From JAJOKK01 sp965370555 (lineage in GTDB: Bacteria; Bipolaricaulota; Bipolaricaulia; UBA7950; UBA9294), in the NCBI GenBank assembly GCA_965370555.1, contig CBDUVB010000017.1, positions 1 through 32,124 of the forward strand: 32,124 bases of DNA. Reading direction: 5' to 3'. The position numbers were made by a program, and so were the translations under genes. Numbering within the stretch: the stretch's first letter is position 1; each line of letters opens with the position of its first letter. Below, piece by piece: positions 25,232-31,311 of the stretch. Below the pieces are notes generated by a model, which worked only from the letters and a program-made list of their open reading frames with translations, was not told where the DNA came from and made no database searches.

Positions 25232-26136
25232 AGACGATCATCCTCGCCGGTGGGTACGCCACTCGCTTCCATCCGATCACCGCATCCCGCGCTAAACCCC
25301 TCCTGCCGGTCGCGGGAAAGCCAATTATCGATTACCTCCTCGACGCCTACCCTCTGCCGGACCGACCGATCGTCTCTACCAACCGCCGATTCGCCAAGCA
25401 GTTTGCTGCCTGGCAGGAACAGTCCGGCCGCAACGTAGAGATCGTAGTGGAAGAGACGACCGCAGAGGCAGAGAAGTTGGGGACGATCGGCGCGATTCAC
25501 TTCCTCATTCAGAAACTGAAAATCGAGGAGGATATCCTGGTGATCGGAGGGGACAACATCTTCGAGTTCGAGCTTTCAACATTCCTCACCGCCTTCCGCG
25601 GCAACCCGCTGATCGCGCTCTACGACATCGGTGATATCGAAAGAGTCCGAGGACGGTACGGAGTGGCGGTCGTTAAGAACGGTCAGATCGTCGAGTTCCA
25701 GGAGAAGCCACAGAATCCCAGATCGACCCTGGCAAGCACTGCCTGCTACATCTACCCCAAGGAGGTTCTTCCTCACTTCCAGGAGTTCCTGAGTGGGGCA
25801 ACGTCCGGCAGAGACGCCCCCGGGTACTTCAACGCCTGGCTCCTTAAAGAGAAGGGCATACCGATGGATGCGTTTACCTTCGATACCGGGTGGTACGATA
25901 TCGGCGATCGCGCCTCCTACATCGAGGCTAACCGCCACTACGCGAACGCGGATACCTGGAAAGGGAAGGACGTCGTCATCGAGAATTCGACGGTGAAAGA
26001 TTCGGTCCTTTTCGACGAGGTCAGGATCGTTGACTCCTCAATCACCGGATGCGTGATCGATCGCGGAACTTATCTTGAAGGGGTAACCTTACGCGACTGC
26101 CTGATCGGAGCAGGAACCGTCATTAAGCGCAGCTAA
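25228..26136 (+). CDS. Sugar-phosphate nucleotidyltransferase with C-terminal beta-helix repeats
   Basis: The 302-residue enzyme is an RfbA/GlmU-type nucleotidyltransferase. It starts with KTIILAGGYATRFHPIT and then RAKPLLPVAGKPIIDYL, the nucleotide-binding signature. GGDNIFEF provides the metal-binding Asp, and FQEKP and DTGWYDIGD belong to the sugar site. Residues ~250-302 show hexapeptide-like repeats (VVIENSTVKDSVLFDEVRI, SSITGCVIDRG, CLIGAGTVI), a short left-handed helix. Sugar and nucleotide cannot be assigned; glucose-1-phosphate or mannose-1-phosphate are likely because the gene is coupled by an ATGA overlap to the phosphoglucose/phosphomannose isomerase. Confidence 0.88.
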   Translation: MKTIILAGGYATRFHPITASRAKPLLPVAGKPIIDYLLDAYPLPDRPIVSTNRRFAKQFAAWQEQSGRNVEIVVEETTAEAEKLGTIGAIHFLIQKLKIEEDILVIGGDNIFEFELSTFLTAFRGNPLIALYDIGDIERVRGRYGVAVVKNGQIVEFQEKPQNPRSTLASTACYIYPKEVLPHFQEFLSGATSGRDAPGYFNAWLLKEKGIPMDAFTFDTGWYDIGDRASYIEANRHYANADTWKGKDVVIENSTVKDSVLFDEVRIVDSSITGCVIDRGTYLEGVTLRDCLIGAGTVIKRS

Positions 26137-26141
26137 AGAAA

Positions 26142-26375
26142 CTTTCACCGCCGAGGACGCGGAGCACGCAAAGAATGGAATGGGACCCCTAATGCTTATC
26201 TCAGCGATCTTTGCGCCCTCTGCGGTAAAATGCTTGAAACTACGGTTTGAGTTTGAAGACGAGCAGTAGAAAAGGTTTACGGAACAGGCTCTGCAGGGTT
26301 TATCCTCGTCGTCGTGATCCCCACTCCCACTGGCGCAGGCAGGTTACGCCGCTACGGAAAACTCGTTATTCGTGC
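26142..26375. repeat. Compound intergenic repeat, copy 1
   Basis: This non-coding stretch is built from three blocks that recur in copy 2. Block R1 is 26142-26175 (CTTTCACCGCCGAGGACGCG...). Block R2 is 26222-26292 (GCGGTAAAATGCTTGAAACT...). Block R3 is 26293-26375 (GCAGGGTTTATCCTCGTC...). Between R1 and R2 is GATCTTTGCGCCCTCTGCGG, a variant of a widespread environmental-genome repeat phrase. No plausible gene is present. Confidence 0.75.
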
Positions 26376-26401
26376 GTTACTCGGCACCTTCCTCTGTAGC
26401 G

Positions 26402-26638
26402 GCGGGGTTTATCCCCGCCATTCGTGATCCCGTTCCCACCGGCGCAGGCAGGCTACGCCGCTACGGAAAACTCATCGTCCGAGCGCTCGCTTCTTCTTGC
26501 GCGTTGCGGAGCACGACCGGAGGCCGAACAGAAGCTTTCACCGCCGAGGGCGCGGAGCACGCAGAGAGCGGTAAAATGCTTGAAACTACGGTTTGAGTTT
26601 GAAAACAAGCTGTAGAAAAGGTTCACGCAACAGGCTCT
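26402..26638. repeat. Compound intergenic repeat, copy 2 (blocks in different order)
   Basis: R3 recurs at 26402-26484, R1 at 26535-26568 and R2 at 26568-26638, each roughly 80-95 percent identical to copy 1. The order is R3-R1-R2 rather than R1-R2-R3, which equals a tandem duplication read from a different phase. R3 here starts inside a perfect hairpin (GGCGGGG 26401-26407, CCCCGCC 26413-26419). Confidence 0.75.
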
Positions 26639-26735
26639 AAACAGAAATCCCTGTTGATTTAGGATCTGGAATTAGGCGGCAAGCATGTTAGTATGCGGCG
26701 AGTTGTTGGGCGGCAACTTGCGGCTAATCGCATAA

Positions 26736-26824
26736 AGAAATCCCTTGAAATTGACTATCCCCGTAGGAAGACTACGGGGTATTCCGCCAATTTCATTTTG
26801 ACCTGAAGGTCAAAACCGGGATTT
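26736..26824. other. Nested inverted-repeat element folding as a three-way junction
   Basis: An outer 8-bp stem GAAATCCC/GGGATTTC (26736-26743/26817-26824) encloses two arms. Arm one is GAAATTG/CAATTTC (26746-26752/26787-26793) with an inner 8-bp hairpin CCCCGTAG-GAAGA-CTACGGGG (26758-26778). Arm two is TTTTGACC-TGAA-GGTCAAAA (26795-26814). Every stem is perfect. No open reading frame covers it. It could be a structured RNA, a miniature element, or a folded recombination site; I cannot assign it to a known class. Confidence 0.6.
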
Positions 26825-26844
26825 CATTATTTTACCTCACCCCG

Positions 26845-26866
26845 ACCCTCTCCTATCAAGGAGAGG
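26845..26866. repeat. Perfect hairpin CCCTCTCCT/AGGAGAGGG
   Basis: A 9-bp stem with an ATCA loop, preceded by CCTCACCCCGA. This resembles the CCCTCACCCC...CTCTCC repeat phrase common between genes in many bacteria. No T-run follows on either strand. Confidence 0.6.
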
Positions 26867-26878
26867 GAGTATAAGGAA

Positions 26879-26899
26879 ACCCTGTGGCAAGACCACAGG
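26879..26899 (-). terminator. Hairpin after the acetyltransferase gene, possible terminator
   Basis: CCCTGTGG and CCACAGGG pair perfectly around a 5-nt loop, 5 nt beyond the stop codon on the minus strand. Only TTTCC follows, so a classical T-tract is weak. Its position supports transcript ending or stabilisation. Confidence 0.45.
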
Positions 26900-26904
26900 G
26901 AATC

Positions 26905-27807
26905 TCAAGTTGAAAAGTACTTGCTCCAGCAGTTCAGCGTAAACAGTTTCTTGAACCCCATGGCCAGATAGAATGGCATGCCGGTACCCACATAGGCCAC
27001 GGTTGCTCCAAGCTCACCACAGCGCCGAATACCTTCCAGCACCGCAGCAGTGCCGAGCCCCATACGCCGGTAGTCAGGGTCAGTGGCGACGGGCTCCACA
27101 TAGCCGAATCTGTTGACCGGGTCAAACCACAAACCGCCGAAAGCCACGAAGGCACCGTTGGGGGCCTCAACTACAATCGTAAGGTCCTTGCGAAAATGTG
27201 GCCCTGACTGCATCTTTTTTCGGCCTTTGGGGCCGCCGGCGGGTGGCTCGCCGGGATGATTGAACCCGCGCCAGAGCACGCGGTCTATCTTGGCAAGGTC
27301 ATTATCGTCGGCAAGGCTCTTGAGTCGGAACCCGTCAGGTAGGCGGATGGGTGGAAAGGGATCCGGGATCACAAACTGCGACATTGGCCAGTGCGATGCC
27401 GGCTCTTTCTCGTAGCCCCGTGACCGTACCACGTGTTCGAACGCAGTATCGTAATCATTCACATATGCTTTGAGGTACCGTTTCCCCTGGTCAGTTCTGC
27501 CCGTGAGATGCTGCTCGGCATATGCGAGCATCTCTGGTTGCAGATGCACGTAGGCCGGATGTGTCTGAAAGAACGCTTCACCGAGGCGCGACTCGTATAG
27601 GGTCACGGCCACCATTGTCCCCGCGTCTTCCCATATCCCGATCCGTGGCACGGCCTCCTCATCAAAATATGAATGCGTGTATGCATACTCCCATACCGGC
27701 TGAAACCAGTTGCCATCCCGGTTATCTGGCTGGTATAGACCGTACAGAAATTCGCTGATCGCCGGGAAATCTACCGGCCCTACACAAGTGCGCATTTTGG
27801 CTGTCAT
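26905..27807 (-). CDS. GNAT-family N-acetyltransferase
   Basis: The 300-residue protein has a GNAT fold in its second half. Motif A reads VEPVATDPDYRRMGLGTAAVLEG, whose RRMGLG segment is the acetyl-CoA pyrophosphate loop, followed by ATVAYVGTGMPFYLAMGFKKLF. The first ~140 residues look like a second, degenerate acetyltransferase-like lobe. The substrate is unknown. The ATG at 27807 follows GGAGAG at 8-nt spacing. An in-frame extension to 27858 runs into the conserved attC-flank repeat and is rejected. This is the last recognisable gene of the minus-strand cassette array; the adjacent upstream gene is an antitoxin. Confidence 0.85.
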   Translation of the reverse strand: MTAKMRTCVGPVDFPAISEFLYGLYQPDNRDGNWFQPVWEYAYTHSYFDEEAVPRIGIWEDAGTMVAVTLYESRLGEAFFQTHPAYVHLQPEMLAYAEQHLTGRTDQGKRYLKAYVNDYDTAFEHVVRSRGYEKEPASHWPMSQFVIPDPFPPIRLPDGFRLKSLADDNDLAKIDRVLWRGFNHPGEPPAGGPKGRKKMQSGPHFRKDLTIVVEAPNGAFVAFGGLWFDPVNRFGYVEPVATDPDYRRMGLGTAAVLEGIRRCGELGATVAYVGTGMPFYLAMGFKKLFTLNCWSKYFST

Positions 27808-27836
27808 AGAGTGCTCTCTCCAGGATTTGTTTCTTT

Positions 27837-27871
27837 TCTTGCTGTTCGCTGTAGCCAATTCCGTCCAATGG
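27837..27871 (-). repeat. 35-bp cassette-junction repeat, copy 1
   Basis: This segment matches 29231-29265 at 31 of 35 positions. It includes the last bases of a decayed attC site (ATTGGAC in place of GTTGGGC) and about 27 nt beyond the expected crossover point. Confidence 0.8.
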
Positions 27872-27914
27872 ACCGAATGATGCGCTACGTGAGCCGCGTA
27901 GCGCGCAGGTTACT
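27863..27914 (-). other. Decayed attC-like recombination site after higA
   Basis: On the minus strand GTAAC (27909-27913) and ATTGGAC (27863-27869) stand where the outer core boxes would be. Between them TGCGCGCTACG pairs with CGTAGCGCA with one bulged base. The right box deviates from GTTRRRY at its first base, so recombination activity is doubtful. Confidence 0.5.
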
Positions 27915-27949
27915 CAGTCGCCATCGATTCGTTTGTTCGATGATTCTTG

Positions 27950-28252
27950 TCAGGGCACAGCTTGCTTTGACTCAACAGCAAGTTTGAGCCCCAGTGAGTC
28001 CAGCAATGCCCGCAAGCTGGAAAGCTGGGGATTCCCCTTTTCCGAGAGGATGCGATACATGTTCTCCCGGTTCAGGGATGTCTCGCGGGCGAGGCGAGTG
28101 ATACCCCGTGCATTCGCAATATCCCTGAGAGCCATAAGGAAGACATCCTGGGAGCCATCCTCCAAGGCGGCATTCAGATATGCTGCAGCCTCCTCCGGAT
28201 CGGCCAAGGCTTCCTTCAGGTCCTGTTCATAGTTTACAGATGGTTTTGTCAT
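27950..28252 (-). CDS. higA: HigA-like antitoxin (addiction module antidote protein)
   Basis: The 100-residue protein belongs to the HTH antidote family paired with RelE-like HigB toxins. It shows DPEEAAAYLNAALEDG in the first half and the helix-turn-helix ITRLARETSLNRENMYRILSEKGNPQLSSL in the second. It should bind and neutralise a toxin and repress its own operon. The ATG at 28252 overlaps the stop of a toxin remnant (ATGA) and is preceded by GGAGGT with 4-nt spacing. The toxin gene upstream is broken, so this is probably an orphan antitoxin. It lies in the attC cassette array, where such modules are common. Confidence 0.87.
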   Translation of the reverse strand: MTKPSVNYEQDLKEALADPEEAAAYLNAALEDGSQDVFLMALRDIANARGITRLARETSLNRENMYRILSEKGNPQLSSLRALLDSLGLKLAVESKQAVP

Positions 28253-28341
28253 GACGACCTCCGTTGGTAGTCCAGCCAATAGGCCTTCGCAGTGTTGACG
28301 TCACGTTTCTGTGTTGCCTTGTCGCCGCCGTAGTTTATGCG
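28249..28341 (-). pseudogene. higB: C-terminal remnant of a HigB/RelE-type toxin
   Basis: The frame ending one base into the higA start encodes YGGDKATQKRDVNTAKAYW, the characteristic C-terminal GGDKxTQxxDIxxA motif of HigB-like killer proteins, then ends at the stop shared with higA. An in-frame TAG at 28342-28344 cuts it off. The same frame further upstream (28345-28425) does not look like HigB. The catalytic part of the toxin is therefore missing. Confidence 0.75.
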
Positions 28342-28425
28342 CTACACATATACAAGGCCATTTTCTCTGATCCCGTTGAGCATATCGATCAGCGACGCAC
28401 GTAAGGCATCCGCTGGATTGACTGG

Positions 28426-28563
28426 TTAGGCTTTCCCTTTCATGGATACCAAGAATCCCTGCCATCGAATGCGCTCTTTTCCTTTTCGATCAGTCAAATT
28501 TCCAAGGACTGTATTGTAGATCTCCAGGATCTGCGGCAGGTCATGCCCGTAGGCAACTCGTAT
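28426..28563 (-). pseudogene. N-terminal remnant of a phosphinothricin-acetyltransferase-like GNAT gene, with half an attC site
   Basis: The translation IRVAYGHDLPQILEIYNTVL matches the opening helix-strand of GNAT enzymes of the phosphinothricin acetyltransferase type. It then degenerates and stops at a TAA that sits inside GCCTAAC (28424-28430), a perfect left attC core box. No GTTRRRY partner follows on this strand before higA, so both gene and site are fragments. Confidence 0.5.
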
Positions 28564-28579
28564 GTTTGTTCCCACGCCA

Positions 28580-28924
28580 CTACAATGCCAGAGCGAGCCG
28601 TAGACCAGCGTCAACTTTGTTCATCTGCGCTTGCGTGAGTTGGCCTACCTTCTCTCTCAGAAACCCCCGGTCTAGAGTGATCACTTGCGACACATTGACG
28701 ACAGATTCCCTCGCGAGGCTGCTCTGACGTCGCGTCAGACGCACATTGCCAGGCGCCTCGGCAAGATGCAGATTCGATGTGATCGCGGCAACAACAACTG
28801 TTCCAATCCGACTGCTGTTGAACGAGTCTGCCTGAATCACCAGAACTGGCCTACTAAACCCAGGCTCAGAGCCACGGGGCTCAGGCAGGGCCGCCCACCA
28901 GACTTCCCCCCGCTTGATCACCAC
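28580..28924 (-). CDS. mazF: MazF-type toxin (type II toxin-antitoxin endoribonuclease)
   Basis: The 114-residue protein is a PemK/MazF-family mRNA interferase. It opens IKRGEVWWAALPEPRGSEPG, continues RPVLVIQADSFN, and has the central VVAAITSN strand and later VVNVSQVITLDRGFL. Length is typical. The GTG at 28924 overlaps the antitoxin stop, with GGAAGAG upstream as ribosome-binding site. The pair forms one unit with its own promoter. The gene ends 16 nt before the acetyltransferase remnant, and no complete attC site follows it. Confidence 0.92.
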   Translation of the reverse strand: MVIKRGEVWWAALPEPRGSEPGFSRPVLVIQADSFNSSRIGTVVVAAITSNLHLAEAPGNVRLTRRQSSLARESVVNVSQVITLDRGFLREKVGQLTQAQMNKVDAGLRLALAL

Positions 28925-29160
28925 TCTTCCTGCTCAAGGGAAGCCAACTGCATCTGAAGCAGAGTCGGGTCCACGTAACCTTTGCCCGCTTGGTCATCGT
29001 AGACCTCGTTCAGAGCATCTGTGATAAGCTCGTCGTTGTTACCGTGGAGAAAAGCGCCGATGGCGCGACGGTAGAACTCGCTCCTTGAGACACCCAATCG
29101 CTTAGCTGCCTGTTCCGCGACGCGAAACAGATCCTCAGGAATGGAGATCGCCGTTTTCAT
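28918..29160 (-). CDS. mazE: MazE/CopG-like ribbon-helix-helix antitoxin
   Basis: The 80-residue protein begins KTAISIPEDLFRVAEQAAKRLGVSRSEFYRRAI, a classic ribbon-helix-helix DNA-binding domain. The acidic C-terminal tail (DALNEVYDD, SLEQEEW) likely wraps the MazF toxin. The ATG at 29160 starts directly at the ribbon strand; an in-frame extension to 29211 crosses the promoter and operator and is rejected. It overlaps mazF. Autorepression is expected through the palindrome at 29168-29185. Confidence 0.9.
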   Translation of the reverse strand: MKTAISIPEDLFRVAEQAAKRLGVSRSEFYRRAIGAFLHGNNDELITDALNEVYDDQAGKGYVDPTLLQMQLASLEQEEW

Positions 29161-29166
29161 GCCGAT

Positions 29167-29195
29167 AGTATAACTTTGGTTATACCGAGTATCAA
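29167..29195 (-). promoter_or_regulatory. mazEF promoter with an overlapping operator palindrome
   Basis: On the minus strand TTGATA (29190-29195) and TATACT (29167-29172) each match consensus at five of six bases, with a 17-nt spacer. A perfect inverted repeat GTATAAC-4 nt-GTTATAC (29168-29185) covers the -10 and spacer, the expected place for the antitoxin to bind. The transcript would start at or very near the mazE ATG. Confidence 0.7.
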
Positions 29196-29230
29196 GGCCG
29201 CCTTTTGGCACTCCAGATGATTATCCCGCA

Positions 29231-29265
29231 TCTTGCTATTCGCTGTAGCCAGTTCCGCCCAACGG
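29231..29265 (-). repeat. 35-bp cassette-junction repeat, copy 2
   Basis: This matches 27837-27871 at 31 of 35 positions. It runs from inside the attC right box into the start of the mazEF cassette. Confidence 0.8.
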
Positions 29266-29322
29266 CTGCGTTCAGCTTTCAGCACGGCTACGCGACGGTA
29301 AGCTGCAACTGTCTTGTTAGCG
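29257..29322 (-). other. attC recombination site after the adenylyltransferase gene
   Basis: A 66-bp site on the minus strand. The left core box CGCTAAC (29316-29322) begins right after the gene's TGA stop. The right core box GTTGGGC (29257-29263) fits GTTRRRY. The inner arms CAGCTT/AAGCTG and GTTG/CAAC-like bases pair imperfectly with extrahelical bases, as in true attC hairpins. Size and orientation fit a gene cassette ending here. Confidence 0.75.
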
Positions 29323-30171
29323 TCATTCCGTATTCGTCCTTCGAATACTTAGGCAGTATTGCGTCACTTCTTCATCCAAGTCCGCTGGATAATCATAACC
29401 AAGACTGGTCCCAACTATTCTTGCCATCTTTCTAAAGAACTCAATGGTCTTGAAGAAGGCGCGCCAGTTTTCTTCGACATTCGCCCCGGCGAAGGTAGAT
29501 TCGAATTCCAACCAGCTTTCGGCATCAAGATAGCGCTTGAACCTTTTACCACGGATTCCAGTGCTCACTGACCAACCATTCTTTGAACCAATGTACCATT
29601 CAACAACCTTTTGCAGGAAAGAGTAACGAAGGACATTATCGAACATGTATTTTGCGAAAGGCAACTCGTCCCGCCAAAGGTATTTGGGTACATAGATTGC
29701 ATCCCACCAGAACTCATGGACCAGCGTTTCATACTCCTGCCTGGAAGGTTTCTTGATGATGTATTCGGAGAATCTTGGTTCTTGTAAGCCCGTTGTTATA
29801 TTATCCTTGTCGATGAGTACTCTGTAGCCGTTATCGTAGGCGTCTGGTTCAATACTAGTCTGGTCAGTAATCTGAAAATCGATTCGCACGCCATCTTTGA
29901 ATAGAACGAGTCGCGTGATCCAATTCTCATGGCCTGTCGACCGCGGCTTTAGCGGCCAGCGAACCATGATAGGGCCTAAGACGCTCAGCCACTCATCGTC
30001 TCTCCGGAATGGCTCAAGGTCAGCTACGTACAGTTCAATGTCATAGTCTGACAAGAAATCGGTAACTCCATTAGGATCAACGCGTGAACTAGTCAGCACG
30101 GCTACACGGATCAGATCGTTGCTCTGCGCCCACTCATTGAACTGTGTTAGAACTTCCTCTTCTGTTCTCAA
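29323..30171 (-). CDS. Aminoglycoside 6-adenylyltransferase-like nucleotidyltransferase (AadE/streptomycin adenylyltransferase family)
   Basis: The 282-residue protein matches the AadE family in length and layout. It starts RTEEEVLTQFNEWAQ, then VLTSSRVDPNG (the usual GSR is SSR here), the metal-binding FLSDYDIELYV, and the third acidic residue in GVRIDFQI. The C-terminal half has EFWWDAIYVPKYLWRDELPFAKYM and WSVSTGIRGKRFKRYL, as in the family. Known members add AMP to streptomycin or related drugs; many distant relatives have no proven activity, so resistance is not asserted. The start is a TTG at 30171 with AGGA 6 nt upstream, matching the family's usual MRTE/MRSE opening. The stop is followed at once by an attC site, marking it as a cassette gene. 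Confidence 0.85.
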   Translation of the reverse strand: MRTEEEVLTQFNEWAQSNDLIRVAVLTSSRVDPNGVTDFLSDYDIELYVADLEPFRRDDEWLSVLGPIMVRWPLKPRSTGHENWITRLVLFKDGVRIDFQITDQTSIEPDAYDNGYRVLIDKDNITTGLQEPRFSEYIIKKPSRQEYETLVHEFWWDAIYVPKYLWRDELPFAKYMFDNVLRYSFLQKVVEWYIGSKNGWSVSTGIRGKRFKRYLDAESWLEFESTFAGANVEENWRAFFKTIEFFRKMARIVGTSLGYDYPADLDEEVTQYCLSIRRTNTE

Positions 30172-30219
30172 GATCTTTCCTCTTGTGGCGCTAACGTCCT
30201 CATACGCGCGAGTAATTTG

Positions 30220-30366
30220 TCATGCTGGTACCACCTCGTACCTATAAAATAGCTCCAGGAAGCAGTTCGTGCAATACATCTCCTGAATCTTGCGGGCTAA
30301 TAGCACCCGCTTAATCCGCCGGACATCTATCCCCCGATGCCTTCGCTGGAAGGCAGTTCGCTTCAT
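30220..30366 (-). CDS. Possible 48-residue small protein
   Basis: Between two cassette genes an open frame encodes a very basic N-terminal half (KRTAFQRRHRGIDVRRIKRV) and a CxxC-containing end (YCTNCFLELFYRYEV). I do not recognise it. GGAG lies only 2 nt from the ATG, a poor ribosome-binding distance. The gap it fills (30172-30435) otherwise holds a decayed attC half and CGTTAGCG near 30190. It could be a real small cassette gene or chance. Confidence 0.3.
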   Translation of the reverse strand: MKRTAFQRRHRGIDVRRIKRVLLARKIQEMYCTNCFLELFYRYEVVPA

Positions 30367-30396
30367 CACTCCACGTTTGTTTTGTGCCGTGATATA

Positions 30397-30425
30397 GCCC
30401 GGTCGGGTTCATACGGTGGTGAGGC
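30397..30425 (-). other. Left-half attC remnant
   Basis: On the minus strand CTCACCACCGTATGAACCC here closely parallels CTAACCACCGCATGACCCC in the intact attC at 31180-31311. The core box has changed from TAAC to TCAC, and no complementary right arm is found downstream. It appears to be what remains of the site after the ATC-hydrolase-like cassette. Confidence 0.5.
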
Positions 30426-30435
30426 CGCCTTCACT

Positions 30436-31140
30436 CTAGTTGCGCTCTTCCTTAAGGAACGGCGGAGGCCACCCCTTTCTTGTTTCTCCACCCTTCTTCC
30501 ATCGAAAGTCGCAATTCTCGTAGCCTTCCGCCAAGGTCATTGACCTAGCGAACCCCCAACCTGTTGTCCTGTGTGTAACAAAGTCAAGATAGCAGTAAAA
30601 CGGGAGAAACTCGTCTGCATCCTGGGCGTGATAGAACTTTTGAGTGCCGCACTCCAGGAAATCGTAGCCATAGTCGAATTCCATACCGTCCCCTTCAACA
30701 AACTCCCACACCCAGTCCTCAGGATAATAACGCTCTTGAGATTTCCGCGCTTGTTCTCTTTCCTTCGCTATGTATTCCGCGCTCAACTCCTTGAAGGGGC
30801 GAGGAGGAAGTTGGCTGACAACTTCGACTACTGCGTCGTAGACGACCTTGCCGACTTCTTCCGCTGTCTTGCCCCGCGCTTTCATAGCTTTGTAGAGAGC
30901 CAGACTCGTGGTTGACCGAACGAGATGGCGGGTCATAGGATTCTCATCGCCGCCGATGTAGGGGATTTCAGGAATCAGAGCCTCATATTGCTCACGGGTA
31001 TCTCTCAAAACCGTGTCTGCGAATTTATCACCGTAGCAAACGGCAAGGAATGGCCTCCAAGCCTTCGCGTGGGTATCAAATTGTGTCAGGATTTCCGACT
31101 TGCGAGACAGATAGTATTCTTTGCCTTCTTGTTCATTCAT
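30436..31140 (-). CDS. L-2-amino-thiazoline-4-carboxylic acid hydrolase-like protein
   Basis: The 234-residue protein resembles the ATC-hydrolase family. The C-terminal half has EFDYGYDFLECGTQKFYH, then FLPFYCYLDF, and the signature SMTLAEGYENCDFRW, with Cys residues at the spacing usual for the family. Members hydrolyse ATC in L-cysteine synthesis in some pseudomonads, but most are uncharacterised, so the substrate is open. The N-terminal ~100 residues are helical. The ATG at 31140 has GAGGT upstream. An in-frame extension to 31287 would translate the attC site and is rejected. It sits between two attC-type sites, as an independent cassette. Confidence 0.7.
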   Translation of the reverse strand: MNEQEGKEYYLSRKSEILTQFDTHAKAWRPFLAVCYGDKFADTVLRDTREQYEALIPEIPYIGGDENPMTRHLVRSTTSLALYKAMKARGKTAEEVGKVVYDAVVEVVSQLPPRPFKELSAEYIAKEREQARKSQERYYPEDWVWEFVEGDGMEFDYGYDFLECGTQKFYHAQDADEFLPFYCYLDFVTHRTTGWGFARSMTLAEGYENCDFRWKKGGETRKGWPPPFLKEERN

Positions 31141-31179
31141 AGTGGTCTGGACCTCAACAAAGTTGTTCTGTGCTGGGCG

Positions 31180-31311
31180 GCATAACGGCATCCGCATAAC
31201 CCGCTTGGCGGATGCGGCGTGGGCACCCTCGCCAGCCGACCAACCCCAATGCGCGTGATCGCTTTGAAAGAAGCGCCGCTTAGCCAAGTCGGGGTCATGC
31301 GGTGGTTAGCC
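31180..31311 (-). other. attC recombination site after the methyltransferase gene (132 bp)
   Basis: The left core box GGCTAAC (31305-31311) contains the TAA stop of the methyltransferase, and the right core box GTTATGC (31180-31186) fits GTTRRRY. Inner arms CCGCATGACCC and GGGTTATGCGG pair over 11 bp with a single G-T, then CTTGGC/GCCAAG adds 6 bp. The ~60-nt middle forms the variable end. Length matches long attC sites of the VCR kind. Confidence 0.8.

Noticed and set aside
26372..26596. Open frame across the repeats
   Set aside because: It spans the compound repeat blocks and has no protein-like features.
26142..26638. CRISPR array
   Set aside because: The repeats are few, diverged, long and irregularly spaced, and there are no cas genes.
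26680..26735. GTTGGGC at 26704-26710 with nearby small hairpins as another attC
   Set aside because: The plus-strand orientation is opposite to the array and no convincing RYYYAAC partner with paired arms could be found.
31141..31287. Upstream extension of the ATC-hydrolase-like protein
   Set aside because: It would translate most of the attC site, and MNEQEG at 31140 gives a normal start.
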